Part shown: positions 35,187 through 47,192 of the stretch, in pieces
Layout of the letters: every line of letters begins with the position of its first letter
How positions within the stretch are numbered: position 1 is the stretch's first letter
The notes under the pieces: generated by a model
What the model was told of the DNA's origin: nothing
What the model saw: only the letters and a program-made list of their open reading frames with translations
Databases searched by the model: none
Position numbers and translations under genes: made by a program
Assembly (NCBI RefSeq): GCF_000218685.1
Contig: NW_006763296.1
Span: 982,715 to 1,046,714, forward strand
Direction of reading: 5' to 3'
DNA: 64,000 bases
Source of the DNA: Serpula lacrymans var. lacrymans S7.9
Taxonomy: Eukaryota > Basidiomycota > Agaricomycetes > Boletales > Serpulaceae

Positions 35187-36133
35187 ATATTGATCCTGCT
35201 AGTGGGTCTATGTTTTTATATTGCATTGATTTCAAGGAGTGATTGTGTGCATATGGTTCAACTTTTATGTTGTCGTGTTTGTCTGTTATAAGTAGAAAGC
35301 TCTGCAAGATGTATTCTCTTTCGCCTTTCGAATAAAATGATATAAATGCGCTTTGTTGAATCGTTGCTGAATCGGACCTACTGAATAGACCACTAGTCTG
35401 AGAGGTGCTAGATGCTGCCAGATACCTTGGATTTTGACGCGCTTAGTCCCTAAGCAATTTTTTTGGCGTTTTACAGGTCGTTTCAAGACCTTGGAAGTCG
35501 CATCACCCCTCTTACATCGACAATTGACCGCAGCGGCGTCTAAAGCTAATACTAAAAGCCGGTTCGGATATTCCAACAAATTTGTCAGACAGACGCTCTC
35601 TCAGTACAGTACGTCTACTATTATCTATTTACTTCTCTCCCAGCCTCTCTCAGCCTATTACCGATCTAAACTTTTGGCTGGGGATCATCATCAATCATCA
35701 TCTAAACGTGTAGGACAGGACAACTCGAAGCTGCTCTATTATAACAAGTGTTATGTTCAATGTATTTATTACCAAATCCCTCATTTGATCGTGTACTTGT
35801 CTGACTACATTTCTAATCCCAAACTAGCACAACTTACATTATGCTCTGCTTTTATTGGCTGTTTCGTTTATATTCCAGTCTCTCCGGCTTAACAGGGCGC
35901 TTTGGATAGTTGAAAGTCAGCCGAATGAATGAATTAGACCGGGAATTGTTGATACCGTATCAACACTCAACTGTCTTCTCCAAATCTGATTTCTAAGCTA
36001 TCTGCCTGGCTGGCTTATGAATCAATTACATACCAGCATATAAAGGGCATGACAAGACGACAGCTAGAAGATTGCGCCAGTACCTACCAGAGAAAACACC
36101 GATCAACTTGAACACCTTTGACTAACTAGTATC
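35187..36133. other. Spacer between SDR copies C and D
   Basis: About 950 bp. The start repeats the 3' flank of copy B and the last 290 bp repeat the promoters of B and C. The 500 bp between are unique. A 152-codon plus-strand frame there (35434-35892) runs into the duplicated promoter and looks like chance. Confidence 0.6.
36039..36044 (+). promoter_or_regulatory. TATA box of SDR copy D
   Basis: TATAAA, 95 bp upstream of the copy D ATG, in a flank shared with copies B and C. Confidence 0.6.
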
Positions 36134-37560
36134 ATGTCCTCCACGACGAACGTCTTTATCATTGGTGCAACGGGTATGTAATAGGCTGCTGCATCCTCCA
36201 CATCTCCCATGAATGTTTATTTTGTGACATAGGATACATCGGAGGCGCTGTCCTTGAGCTGCTTCTCGAGCACCCTACAGCGTCGTCATCGCAATTCACC
36301 GCCCTTGTGCGCTCTCCTGAAAAGGCACAGAAACTGGAATCCGTTGGCGTTCATGCTGTTGTGGGATCTCTTTCTGAACTCGACAAGCTAGAGCAGCTTG
36401 CGTCCCAGTCTGATGTGATATTTGCTTGTGTAGGTCTTACTTGGCGTGACTGTTTCTTTGGTTCTGATCGCATTTTCTAGGCCGACGCTGATAATGTACC
36501 AGCAACCAAGGCTATTTTAGCTGGGCTGAAGAAACGCTATGACTCTACAGGAAAGGCACCTATCTTGATTCACACTGTAAGCCTTATCGTTTCATATTTG
36601 GATCATTTTGCTTATCGAATACTTGCAACTAACAGTCTGGCACTGGTAAGCCCTGAATTCATGTGAGTTTCTTATACGGGTGTTAATTCTAATTTATCAT
36701 AGGTGTTCTGATGGATAAGGCCGCCGGAAAATACGCTTATGATACCATTTACGACGACACGGATGTCGAACAATTGGAGACTCTTCCAGACACACAGATT
36801 CACAGAAACGTTGATCTTCTGATCATCGAGGCTGATAAGCAAGGTGCGCTGCGTTCGTTCGATCCAGTAAATCCACATCGACCCTTGACGCTATCGTCTT
36901 GTGTAGGATATGCACGCACACACATCGTGCTTCCCTCTATTGTCTATGCCCGTGCTACAGGTAAACTCGTCGACCTTGGCATCCAGAATCCAATTTCCAT
37001 TTTGATTCCACGCCTTGTTCGGAGCAGTCTGAAGAGTGGGCAAGTCAGCATCGTTGGCGAGGGAAAAAATCGATGGCCTAACATCCACATCGATGATAGT
37101 AAGGCCACTGTCGAAACGAGATAGTCCAACGTTGATTATTTTTGACAGCTGCGTCCTTATACATTGTACTATATGACGCCATCTTGGCTAATAAGGCAGG
37201 ACACGGACGTGAAGGCCTATACTTTGGGGAGAACGGCGAACACTTGATGTTCGATGTCAATAAAGCAGTTGCTGAAGTACTTCATGAGCTGGGCAAAAGT
37301 AGGAGTCCCGAGCCCATAGTATTGACTGAAGAAGAGCTCAAGGTTAATCCCATGGTAAGTCTAGGTTCAATTATCATCTCACCTAGTGGATTCCTGGTAT
37401 TGTTTGCTGATATCAAAGTGTTGCCTAGGCTATATACTCAGGTTCCAACTCCCGTTGCCGTGCTAGTAGAGCACGGGCTCTTGGTTGGAAGCCAAAGTAC
37501 ACGACGAAAGATCTGTTTGCCAGTATAAAGCCTGAGGTGGAGGCTATACTGAAGGAATGA
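36134..37560 (+). CDS. NAD(P)-binding Rossmann-fold (extended SDR/NmrA-like) protein, copy D
   Basis: Same eight-exon structure, open frame from MSSTTNVFIIGATGYIGG to EVEAILKE with TGA at 37558-37560. The first glycine motif is intact, but the preceding Thr of ITGATG is Ile. Several otherwise conserved positions differ in the second half: SGQVSIVGEG in place of RGQGG-(V/I)-GEG, HLMFDVNKAVAEVLHELG, and PIVLTEEELKVNPM. These suggest faster change or a shifted substrate, in this copy only. Otherwise as copies B and C. Confidence 0.88.
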
Positions 37561-38242
37561 ATTCAGATACACTAGTGTCGAATTGCGTTAGTTTGAGTGT
37601 CAAGGAGTGATCGTGTGCATGTGGTTTGATGCTGTCGCGACACTGCATATCCTTCTGTTATTGATAAAATGTATTGTATGATGTATTTTCCTCGACTTTT
37701 GGAACAATATTAATATTGTCTATTGTTTTCACCACTGTCAAATCTGACTTACTGTACGGACCAGTGCGGGTGAATTTAGCATCGCAGCATTTCAAGTTCT
37801 ATAATTTTATGTCCACTTAGCACTATCTAAGCGCCCAACTGCAAACCTTCCTTGCCGTAATGCCCCACCCAGGTCTTTCCCATGGTTACTGAACAAAGGC
37901 AGGTCAATAATGGAGTGCTGAAGGGGTAATTGATAGGTAAAATCGAGCTGGAACTGTTGCACATGTCTCCTCCTTGATGCGAGTAGGGCTATATCGAACG
38001 GATCGTGTAACTTTGAGCTAGGCACCGGTTTGGTTCGTTTCATTTCCTCTCTCGTTTTCTCATGAAAGTTGATTGTCTCCAAGCAAATTTGTATTCGACG
38101 TGTTGACGATCTCTGCAGTCTTGGTGTCGAAGTCGTTTCTCCAAGATCTGCCCACCTCAGCTCTCTCCTCGAGCCTACCATTCTTTCCAAGCAACGCCGC
38201 TCCTTTTTCCACCATTCTAAAATCTGTATCTCTTGATCCATC
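37561..38242. other. Intergenic upstream of the SH3 gene
   Basis: The first 120 bp repeat the 3' flanks of copies B and C; the remainder is unique. A 169-codon minus-strand frame (37807-38316) overlaps the SH3 gene start and is charged and low in complexity; I do not call it. Confidence 0.5.
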
Positions 38243-39274
38243 ATGTCACCAACGATTCGTTCCTTCCTCGAGTCTCGTACATCAGTGTTTTCACGCGACG
38301 ACGAAGCCACTGGCACTCCGAGTCAAGCAGCCCCTTCCACTCCAAGCTCCATATATATAATCGGCTTTGTCCTGGCTCCCTTGGTCCTTTTGAGCACCAT
38401 TCTCTGGCTATCCATCCGATGGTACAGACGCAGGGTGAGGACCACGCAGCGAGAGAAGCCTTCGGGTGCTTTCCTTTCAATTCGTGGCTTAGTCAAAATC
38501 TTGAATGGAGAGGGCGGAGAAATCCAGGAGAAGTCTACTGACCTTAGTCAAGTCAGGTAATGACATCTTTGTGCATCTTCTTGTTTGCTGGAGGCTAAAA
38601 CAAAGGATTTGACTATCAGGAAACCTGGTGTGACTCCAGCAGGAGAATTCAGCCGTGCCAACATGACCTCTTCCATCGTGTTCCCAGACAAAGTCATCAC
38701 TAGAACGCCTCGCTCTCCCAGGTTGTCTTCACACCGCAATTCTCTTCGTCTTTCTCGAGAGACAACTCGTTCGCCACGTCCGAGTCAACGTTCATCGCAA
38801 CAATCGCCTTCACCTTTTCGTCACGACTCTGGTAGTTCTCGACCTCGCATCTCCATTTTGCGCTTTGACTCGGCCTCACCGAATCGTTCGTCTGTAATCT
38901 CCTCCAGGGGGTCATCATCTTCCTCCTCTATTTCACGTACAGTACGTCAGCAGTTCGAGCCCGTGCTGCCCGACGAACTTCGAGTACGTAATGGTGAACA
39001 CCTGGTCATTCTGCAGTCATTTGATGATGGTTGGTGTTCCGTTGGGAGAGAGCCAAAACGAGTATCAGTATTGATACCTGCTGCATTCCGACCCAAAACC
39101 AGCGATTCGAACAGCGTGGAGCTAGGCGTCGTTCCTGCTTGGATATTCACCAAGCCGATGAGAGGTGTCTACGCTGAACGACCCTTGAGAAGCTCTAGTC
39201 TGGCTGGCGCATCTGACCTTTTGCCCGACGGCCCTCCCAGAGAAGCGGTCGTGTCTTGGTCAAATTTTGCGTAA
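38243..39274 (+). CDS. Membrane-anchored SH3 domain protein
   Basis: Two exons (38243-38556 and 38620-39274) join in phase to 322 residues. In order: a short N-terminal region, one membrane helix (IYIIGFVLAPLVLLSTILWL) followed by basic residues (RWYRRRVR), a long Ser/Arg-rich linker full of SPR and SR steps, and an SH3 domain of about 60 residues near the C terminus (FEPVLPDELRVRNGEHLVIL, SFDDGWCSVG, GVVPAWIF). Proteins of this layout in fungi tie signalling or polarity partners with PxxP motifs to a membrane; the partner here is unknown. The 63-bp intron was chosen because the acceptor CTATCAG gives continuous reading VRKPGVTPAGEF. The splice gives a better frame than the earlier GAG acceptor. 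Confidence 0.85.
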
Positions 39275-39922
39275 AGATGCTATGCATTTCTTTACGTTTC
39301 CGCATTCCTGCATTCTAAACTTTCCCCTGTCATATTTTCTTGCTCTCATTTCTTGATGCTTTTCCGGCTTTTCTCTCGCAGTCGACCTGTTTGTTCGGTT
39401 CCTCGTTAGATCTCACTACTCATACTGCCATCGCGTCTTTTGTCACCTGGTGTGTGTACCATTATTCTACATTCGACCCTGCAGATGCTATGTCGTCAAG
39501 TCCATTTTTCCATCTTCGCAGTCCCGAGTATTGCTTCTCATTGTTGTTGTCTTTGTCTTCTGTAATGTTCCTGTTGGTTAGTTATCCAACCGCCTGTGTA
39601 GCCTACCTTTCTTCTTGAGCTGTCTGACAGCTAGATCATTCGATCATACATATACTGTGTATATTGATACCCAATGCACGAAGTCATTCCCATATCTGAG
39701 CCCTTATATGTTTTCTCCATGGTCCAGATGAGATGGAGATTTTATGTTTTCATTGATCTCCTTGACATGGCATGGGCGTTCGCGGAGATTGTAATCAAGA
39801 TATTCACTGGATCCGTTGATTTTTTGGTTCAGAATGTTCCTTACAGTAATGCCCACCACTGTAGATAGATAATATTCTGTGTGCTCTGAGGTTTTGACTT
39901 ACTATCACATCCACCAGGCTTT
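39275..39922. other. Intergenic, no gene supported
   Basis: About 650 bp, T-rich in its first half as expected for a 3' UTR. It holds the 3' UTR of the SH3 gene and the promoter of the next gene. Two short frames with hydrophobic translations are best seen as chance. Confidence 0.5.
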
Positions 39923-41577
39923 ATGGCGTCGCTTCCACCACCACCTTCGCCAGTCCATCTCTTGCGGTCACACTTCAGCCCAGTCAACGTTCTCTCCTTT
40001 TCAAATGACAACGAGCGATTATACTCTGGGGATACCTCAGGACTTGTCGTTATCACTAGCACCCGCTCGCTGCGTGCCATAGCGTCGTGGAAGGCGCATT
40101 CGGACGGTTTGCTGGGTGTAGAAGAATGGGATGCTCACATTATCACGTTCGTCGCCAACCTCTGCCGTTATACCGAAGTTCTTGGCTAACTCGTGTATGC
40201 AATACAAACCACGCGGGGCTCTCGTGCAGGCATGGAAGGGACAATAAAATCCATGTGTGGGCTCGCATCGACGAGTTCCCTGCGGCTGCTTCCATAAGAC
40301 TGGGAGGTTCAGCTTCACTGCCAGGCCTACCCACCCCAAACCTACGCTATTCCCTGGACGTAAATGCGTTGAACTATTGTCGCTTTTCACTTTTACCTCT
40401 GCTTCAGGCAGAGCATGCTATCCAGAATACTGACACTGAGGCACTGATAGCTGTGCCCAATCTTGTCGAGTCTTCACTGGTAAGTCATATGGCTTGCATT
40501 ACCCTCTGATTCTGCTTCAATGCTGTCGAAATTCATGTATGCGTAAAGGCAGACGTGTGGACATTGCCTGCTTGCCAGCGACTACATGCAGCTATAGGCA
40601 AACAGGAAAGCTCTGACACAGAGTCAGACGGGCGTGGAAATCGACAGGCTGGTGTGTTTCTCATCCATTTGTTAAAGCCCATCTCATACCAATATTCGAA
40701 ACTGAGAAGGTATAATCATGTCCATGCATTTATTCACAACTCTTCCAGACACCGCATCATCTTCTAGCTCGCCACGAGAACTGCGTTTGCTCTGCGCATA
40801 TGAGAATGGCGGTGTCATACTCCGCAGATATACTGGACCCGAAAATAAAAAAACTATTGAGGGCATTGGATGGCAAGTAGCATGGAGTAGCACACTTCAT
40901 GTTGAATCTGGTATGGCGCATATGCTCCATCTGGCGGAGGCCAACACACTACTGAGAAACCCGTATTTTGATTTCCAGTCATGGCCATGGCAGTCTCAAG
41001 GGCCTGTACATTTGCTTTAACCGTCTCTGCAGACCACCTCGTCGGGCGTTATGATTTGATAGTATGATGCTACGTCTCTCACTGAAGAGCGCTAATCACC
41101 CCGATACAGAGTGCAGGGCTGCCTGGCGTTTCGTTAGAAGATGCGTGTAAGGTATACAGGACCAAGAAACCGGGCAACGCTGCCATTGCTATTCGCGACG
41201 ACGGGAAAGTGTGTGCAATCGGAGGGTGGGATGGCAAGTAAGTGCTCATCCTCTTCCAACCAGATCGGATGTAGTTACAGAACAGTCTCTATCATCTCAG
41301 AGTAAGACTTTATTCCACCAAGACAATGAAGCCACTGGGAACGCTCGAATATCACAAGCAAAGCTGCCAAGCGGTCGCGTTTGCTAGATCAACACCGTCC
41401 ATGGAAAAAGAGCACGACTCCACTGTACAGTCGGGCCTCCTGGAAGTTACGGATGATGAAGAGAGCGACGATGAGATGAGCGAAGAAGAAATGCGGAAAA
41501 GAGGTCTTTGGCTAGTTGCTGGAGGAAAAGATAGCAGATTGTCTGTGTGGACTTTGATGAGCTTCGACAAAAGGTGA
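39923..41577 (+). CDS. asa1: ASTRA-associated protein 1 (WD40 repeat)
   Basis: Asa1 is a WD40 propeller of the ASTRA complex (with Tra1, Rvb1/2 and Tti/Tel2 parts), which helps to mature PI3K-like kinases. Several exons join in phase. Repeats visible: SPVNVLSFSNDNERLYSGD; THGRDNKIHVWARID (the ITHGRDN signature typical of Asa1/GNB1L); LNYCRFSLL; LLCAYENGGVILRRY; MAVSRACTFALTVSADHLVGRYDL; IRDDGKVCAIGGWDGKVRLY; and WLVAGGKDSRLSVW. An acidic insert (DDEESDDEMSEEEMRKR) precedes the last blade, as in other fungal versions. Start MASLPPPPSPVHLLRSH lies right before blade one. The intron at about 40912-40978 is multiple of three in neither phase alone but splices cleanly to SVMAMAVSRA. Confidence 0.9.
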
Positions 41578-41981
41578 TACTACAACTTTTCAGTCGCATA
41601 CGAAACAGTCCCATCCGATATTAAATAGGTGAGGCTGGTGAGTTATCGGAAGATGTACAATCGACAACAATTTCGAAGCTCAAATATTCTTTCATATCAA
41701 TCGGATCAGTACTGGTAGTATCCCCACATGAAAGCACTGCGAGACAAACAACAAATGTTATACGATATTCGGTAATAAATATCAAGTCTTGGAATAAAGA
41801 TTGCAGCACAAAGACATTCTCTGAAGAAATAAGATGAATAAAAAGAGCGAATATTTGACACTGGCACGAAAGTCCGTGGTTGACAGTAGAAACGCTAACG
41901 CTGCTCTTGGCGCTCCTGCATTACGATTATACATTTACAAGGAGAAGGTCGGGAAGGAAGGACAAGATGAGCTAACTGTGG
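41578..41981. other. Convergent 3' region
   Basis: 404 bp between the Asa1 stop and the stop of the minus-strand Bsd2-like gene. No open frame worth calling. Confidence 0.5.
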
Positions 41982-43431
41982 CTATAATAAACCAGCAGCT
42001 CTTAGATCTTGCAGCAACCTAGCTTGCTCTAGCGTATGGCGGTCTGGTACGATTGAACTGGCATTTCTGTGTGGAGGGGAAGCGGCAGGAGGTGTGTCTG
42101 ATGCTCGGGGCTCTGGAATATCCTCTTCATGGTACATTCCGAAAACACGCTCAATATTCCGTCTAGTGGAAAGATCTAGCTGAATGTCTTCAGGGGTGAC
42201 GACGGTAGGCGTAGATGATGCACGAATGGAAGACTCCCATCGCTTTACACGCCAATATCCGATCAGGGAGGAAAGGAGGAGGAACCAACCTAGTATTAAC
42301 ATGTCAGATCAACATGACTACAAAACATAAAACGTTGCATACCCAAAGTCATGAGCAGGAAGGAGAGCCATATATGCGTGGTGGAATTGAATTCACCGTT
42401 CAATCCACCGTCGGGCTGAGGCACAGTAGGGGTCGGCGAAGTAGATAGCAATGGTTTGTCTGGCGAATCAACGTTATCTGTGGGCCAGGCCAATGGCGCA
42501 TCCCCTGGTACGCCATCACCAGTACCCATGCCACCGTCAGCGGTCACACGAGAGTAAAATCCATACTGAATGAGCGTGAGCCCAAGACCGGCGCGGGAAC
42601 CGTACTTTGCAGCATGGGATGTGTGCAAGAGGTACGTAAGTAGGAAACCAACGAATTGGAAGAAGAAGGAAGTGAAAAGATTGGCGGCGAATATGAGGAT
42701 TGAGCCTGAAGGGAGGTCTTCGATCATCATATCAGAGTCAAGATCGAATCCTGAGGGTGCATGGATAGTGTTTTCGAAATAAGAAGGGACTGCATCTGCC
42801 TGTGCATCTGCATAAGACTGGAAATAATGGTATATGATTAGCGTTGCATAACATGAAAAAAAAAGTGATGTCCTACCGGTGGAGCCTGACTCTGGGTCTC
42901 CTCAGGAACCATGTATACGTCTCCGTCTTCAGTGCGAACTTGCACAGGCCGAGTAGGCTTTGCCATGACGTTTGCAAAAACGCCATCGTTTTCGATACCC
43001 CCACCTCTGGCACCTGCTTGGGACGATTCGCTGGTGGGCACACGAACATAATGGGTGGGAAGAATGGCTCCTACAGCCCTACGGAAGAATGAAGGTCGAG
43101 GTATGGTTGTTCCGAGGGGAGACGTAGGTAGCTGACCGTTGGAGTTACCGATGTCGTTGGGCATAGCGACAGCAGATATGCCTGGGGGAGAACCGGGTGG
43201 AGGACGGTCGTAGTCATAATCTCTCTCAAAATCGTAGACACCTGGCATGGCATTTGGACTGGAATTGTGCAGAGTATCCTCTGAGCGAATGCTGTATGAT
43301 TGTGTGAGTGGTGTCGATTCGAGCTGGCTGTCGTCCTCGTTATCGGATTCAAAGGCGTCATCCAGTTCTTGTTCAGCCTCTGGCCCATTGCTCGAACGCC
43401 GAGTTGGTACGGGGGCGTAGCGAGCAGGCAT
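41982..43431 (-). CDS. Bsd2/Ndfip-type membrane adaptor for Nedd4/Rsp5 ubiquitin ligases
   Basis: Three exons join in phase (about 43431-42880, 42822-42344 and 42291-41982). The cytosolic N terminus is acidic and Pro-rich; it carries the PY motif PPSY (in APPSYADAQADAVPSYFEN), which binds WW domains of Rsp5/Nedd4. Then come three hydrophobic segments: ILIFAANLFTSFFFQFVGF, AGLGLTLIQYGFYSR and WLSFLLMTLGWFLLL. Order and spacing match the yeast metal-homeostasis protein Bsd2 and animal Ndfip1/2. These Golgi/endosome proteins bring membrane cargoes such as metal transporters to the ligase for vacuolar sorting. The tail after the last helix is long and soluble. The start is the ATG at 43431. Confidence 0.88.
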
Positions 43432-44261
43432 TCTGGATAAAGGTCACAATACGAAGGAACAGGCTGGCTGTATAAGGATGAGTACAAAGGATAAAGTGAA
43501 AAAGGCTGTAACAAGTGTCAGGCCAGCTCGCTGGAGAGGTTGTAATTGAGACGACGATATGTCAAATGCAGTGTCGGCATGTCCCATAGCATCACTGATT
43601 CAGCTCCTTATAGACTGGCGCCACCTGCTTATTTACAACATGCCCTATGTAGCTACAGTTACTCCAAATGTCTGTGGTGGAGACCTCACGATATCACAAG
43701 CTTGGATCATCATCGTAGAAAGCTCGATCGACAACCAAGGAATAGTCGACAGAACAAGGGGTGCTTCCACTTACGTAGACCGTATCAGATTCAAAGGCAC
43801 TGCTGAGCACGCATCTCAGAACCAATCCTTGCTTCTCGCTTTCCACCCTTCGCCCAACAGCCAATCTCTGATGGACATAGGTGCCTCAATCACCAGCTCA
43901 CCGGTACGTGAAGCGAGGCGAAGAATGTCACGGGGAACAGCGCAATTCCCGTCGAATGAACAGCGTTCCTCCTTTATGAACGCACTGGCATTCTTCCCGA
44001 CCTTTGCACAACTTTCCAACCTAAACGTAGTGCTTGCAATTGACACCTGCTTATCCACCAATGAGAGGCTGTCCTCCATAGAAAAGTGCTATCCATGAGT
44101 ATAAACGTTGAAAACCGACACTCCGAGGAAGGAAGCGTTGCGTGAGATTGATTTTACAAATGCGCAGCATCATATGAAGAATACAGTATTGCGTCGTGAT
44201 CTAACCAAGAAGTCCTTTGACATATCTCAACAAGTCTCTGCCCTGGATAGAATATTGACAG
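43432..44261. other. Intergenic; Bsd2-like promoter and Rsm1-like 3' end
   Basis: 830 bp between the two minus-strand genes. A 179-codon frame on the plus strand (43559-44098) is the longest here, but its translation is low in family resemblance and overlaps a minus-strand frame, so I do not call it. Confidence 0.45.
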
Positions 44262-46181
44262 TTAGGAGTTGCACAGTAAAACTTGAAAATTGCCACCCAC
44301 CCCGCGACTTTTCACTCCTGCGACCATGGCCTCCACCCCCTCTAGATCGGTCCGCCCTTCCTGTTCACTTCCGTCTGACACTTCATTTGATAGCCCAGAC
44401 ATAGTTCTTGACAAAGCCATTCGCTGTCTCTGACCTAAGCCATGCCTCGACACAACAGCTACCACTGCTCTCCATCCCTCGATTTCTCCTTCCAAACCCT
44501 TCAACTGTGCTTGAGGTGACATGTTCGTATGTGAAGTTGCACCTGGCTGAAGTGGTAGCGAGGGAACAACAGTGGAACGAACGACATAGGGACAATACGA
44601 TCGATGTTCTTTCAAAATATCAAATTGCCTTTGAGGCTTAGGCGCGGGTGGTGGAGTTTCGTGGTCCTCGGCTGTAGAACCATTCTGCGGAGGTGGAGGA
44701 GCAAACGCCCATAGCCCAATCCGCCTTTGGCACAGAGAACAGTGTAAGAGAGAAGAATCCCTCTGGTTGTTGACTGGAGAACGGAAAGAGCTAGTACGAG
44801 GTATCATAGGTGAAGATACTGGCGTCGCCTCTCTTTCAGAGATACGAGCGACAGAGTTAGCACGAGACAATGACGGTGTCGAAGCCTTAGAGGGGACATT
44901 TGTATTTGCTCTAGATAGGGACGTCGTTCGCAGTCGTTCAGGAGAAGGCGGTGCTAATGCCCAACCAAATAGAGATGTCAACAGCGTCGAATCTGACGGC
45001 TCGTCTGTAAAAACTGAAGCATCTGGATCACCGTCCACTTGCATAGGTGAAGACCCTTCCTCCGAAAAGGCTGGTGTAATAGGTACAGTCGCAATTATGG
45101 ATCGCAGAGTCTTCAGTTGCGCGTTAGACTTGAAGGGTTGCACATTCAAACATTAGAACGTGGAATACGTAATTTTGACATAACGTACGTACCAAAGGAT
45201 GTCTTACTTGCACGCCTTGCAACACGGGTTCCAAAGTTAAAGCATTTAACTTCATATCTCGAGCCATTGCCAATGGTGATTGTAGAGGAATGCGGTATAT
45301 TGAAGCTACTAGAGAATTAGCACTGGAAAACAGCTTATGATCAGGACTGAAAGACATACCATCGCACTGTCGAGTTTTCCATGGACACCCATCTTTGTGC
45401 ATCTGCACTAGCGAAGTGCGTTGTTTCTCAATCAACGAATTTGCTGGAGAAGGGTGCATTTAGTTTAGTATACTCGGACCTAGACCTACCTTCTTACCAG
45501 CATCCTTGACCATACCGTCTCTCCCGGTAACAACCCACGAGACACCGCAAATACCGCATGACAGCCTATCTTTCCCGTCATTTACCCATCCGCACTTGGA
45601 CGCAGCCACAGCATCAATTGCAGGAGGTTTGTTGGCGTACGTCGCTAGTTTATAAGTACCCAAACGGGAGAGAAAGGACTGAGTTGAAGATGGTCTGTAA
45701 TCCGATATCGAACTCCTTGACGGCGCATGCACAAGCGGGTGCTGGGGCGTTTTGAACGGAAGTATTTTGCGAGAGCGTGAGGCAGTGCGTGCAAGTATTG
45801 CAGCGAGATGAGGTGCGGTCTTGGATAAGTCTGTCTTGTACGGAGAACCTCTGAATATTCATAATGGAAATAGAAGAACGACTGTTCAGAAGATACGCGA
45901 CACATGGATAGTGGAGATAGTTGAAGCCGACTGACTCGGATAATGGATTTGTTTCTTTCGGTTTTATCCCGTACTTAGCAAGTGTAGAATAGAGAGAACG
46001 GGACAATATTTGTTTCTTCGCTGGAGTCGGCCTTTCGTTGAGCTGAGGAAACGACGATGACCCGACTGCATCGTCCAAGCTTTGGATGGCGTCGTCGAGT
46101 TTTCGCTGTTGAAACGGCTATTAGCTCTGAGTTAGATACTATTGACAAAATAGATACTTTTGTTGCTCTGATAGACGACAT
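44262..46181 (-). CDS. C3HC zinc-finger protein (Rsm1/NIPA/ZC3HC1 family)
   Basis: The family includes fission yeast Rsm1, budding yeast Pml39 and human NIPA/ZC3HC1, linked with mRNA export and the nuclear-pore basket. Several exons join. A small first exon (MSSIRATK, start 46181) splices in phase to RKLDDAIQSLDDAVG. The C3HC domain is read as KCGWVNDGKDRLSCGICGVSW (Cys, then C-x2-C) followed by the His and Cys of MHKDGCPW, and a second similar module is visible later as SLLHCSLCQRRIGLWAF with HRSYCPY. Between them lies a Ser/Pro-rich linker. The C-terminal part ends QVLLCNS at 44262. The gene is intact as far as I can join it, though I have not fixed each internal exon edge between 45120 and 45460. 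Confidence 0.85.
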
Positions 46182-47192
46182 GTCCGCTCCAGAGGATGTT
46201 GAGCTCGTGCTGTTACCAGAACCTTGTTGCAGGGAAGCCATTCAGGAATGTGGAGAGCGCTCAAGGAAATGTCGAGGATACAAGTGGCAGCATTTGTATT
46301 ATCTAAGCATTTCTAGATTCGGAAGTGTGGCTGGCCACTCTCCTTTTCAGACACCGCGGCCTATCCTCAGAAACATCATCTTTTGCAGCCAACTTGAACA
46401 TCGTGGCCATTCTATCTCGTCGAACAAGAAAACCCCACTTTCTGACAGAAATGTGGTAATAATACAGTGCCTGTACTCTACACACAGCTCAGGTCAACTC
46501 GCTCAGTCGCCAAAGTATAAAAGCTGGCCCGGTGCTTCCGAGTCCACGATCCAGTAACCAACCAAGTATCAGCATATGGTAAAGTCGTTTCGTAAAAAGC
46601 GTGGTGGGCAACTATTAACAAGGGCTCTGTAACTATATAATCTAATTGGTTTTGTTTATTATCAATAGTTTGCGTAAACCCAATGCCTTGCAATCGTTCA
46701 TGCCAAAAACACGAATTCAAGAGGACTAGAGACATAATCAACTGGTATATAATGGTATGGAACCGTTCGTATTCATCCTCTCTCCCAACCATCACAGCTG
46801 AGAGGTTACTATTCAATTACTCACCGGAAAACATCGGCAATCGACATTATAACGAGGCTATCTGTGAGTTGTCTCATTCCAACGTATACTCTTATCCTCA
46901 TCAGCATATGCACCTTTTTGTTGTCTCCTTACTGCTTGACTGACCTGTGTTTTAGATCGATTTTGATAACAACAGATCTTCTGGATAGCTGTAGATCTCT
47001 GTTCAATACTGTATCAAGTTACACGGGCCTCTCTTGGTGAGGATTACAAGCACTGGTGCCTGCTTGATGAGTGCTCACACCATCCGACCAACCTCACAAA
47101 TAGTTCGTTGCTTACATCGGAATCTACGACTACTGAGATAGCTTGTTCCAAACATATTCACATCTACACGATCGTGTACAGATACCATTACG
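46182..47192. other. Intergenic, no gene supported
   Basis: About 1 kb between divergent genes. Frames here are short and their translations have no familiar blocks. No clear TATA or other motif stands out in front of the next start. Confidence 0.45.

Noticed and set aside
35434..35892. 152-codon frame between SDR copies C and D
   Set aside because: Its 3' part is the duplicated promoter sequence of the array, which is non-coding in front of the other copies.
37807..38316. 169-codon minus-strand frame before the SH3 gene
   Set aside because: Overlaps the SH3 gene start and its translation is charged and featureless.
43559..44098. 179-codon plus-strand frame between the Bsd2-like and Rsm1-like genes
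   Set aside because: No family resemblance, no upstream promoter sign, and it overlaps an equally open minus-strand frame.
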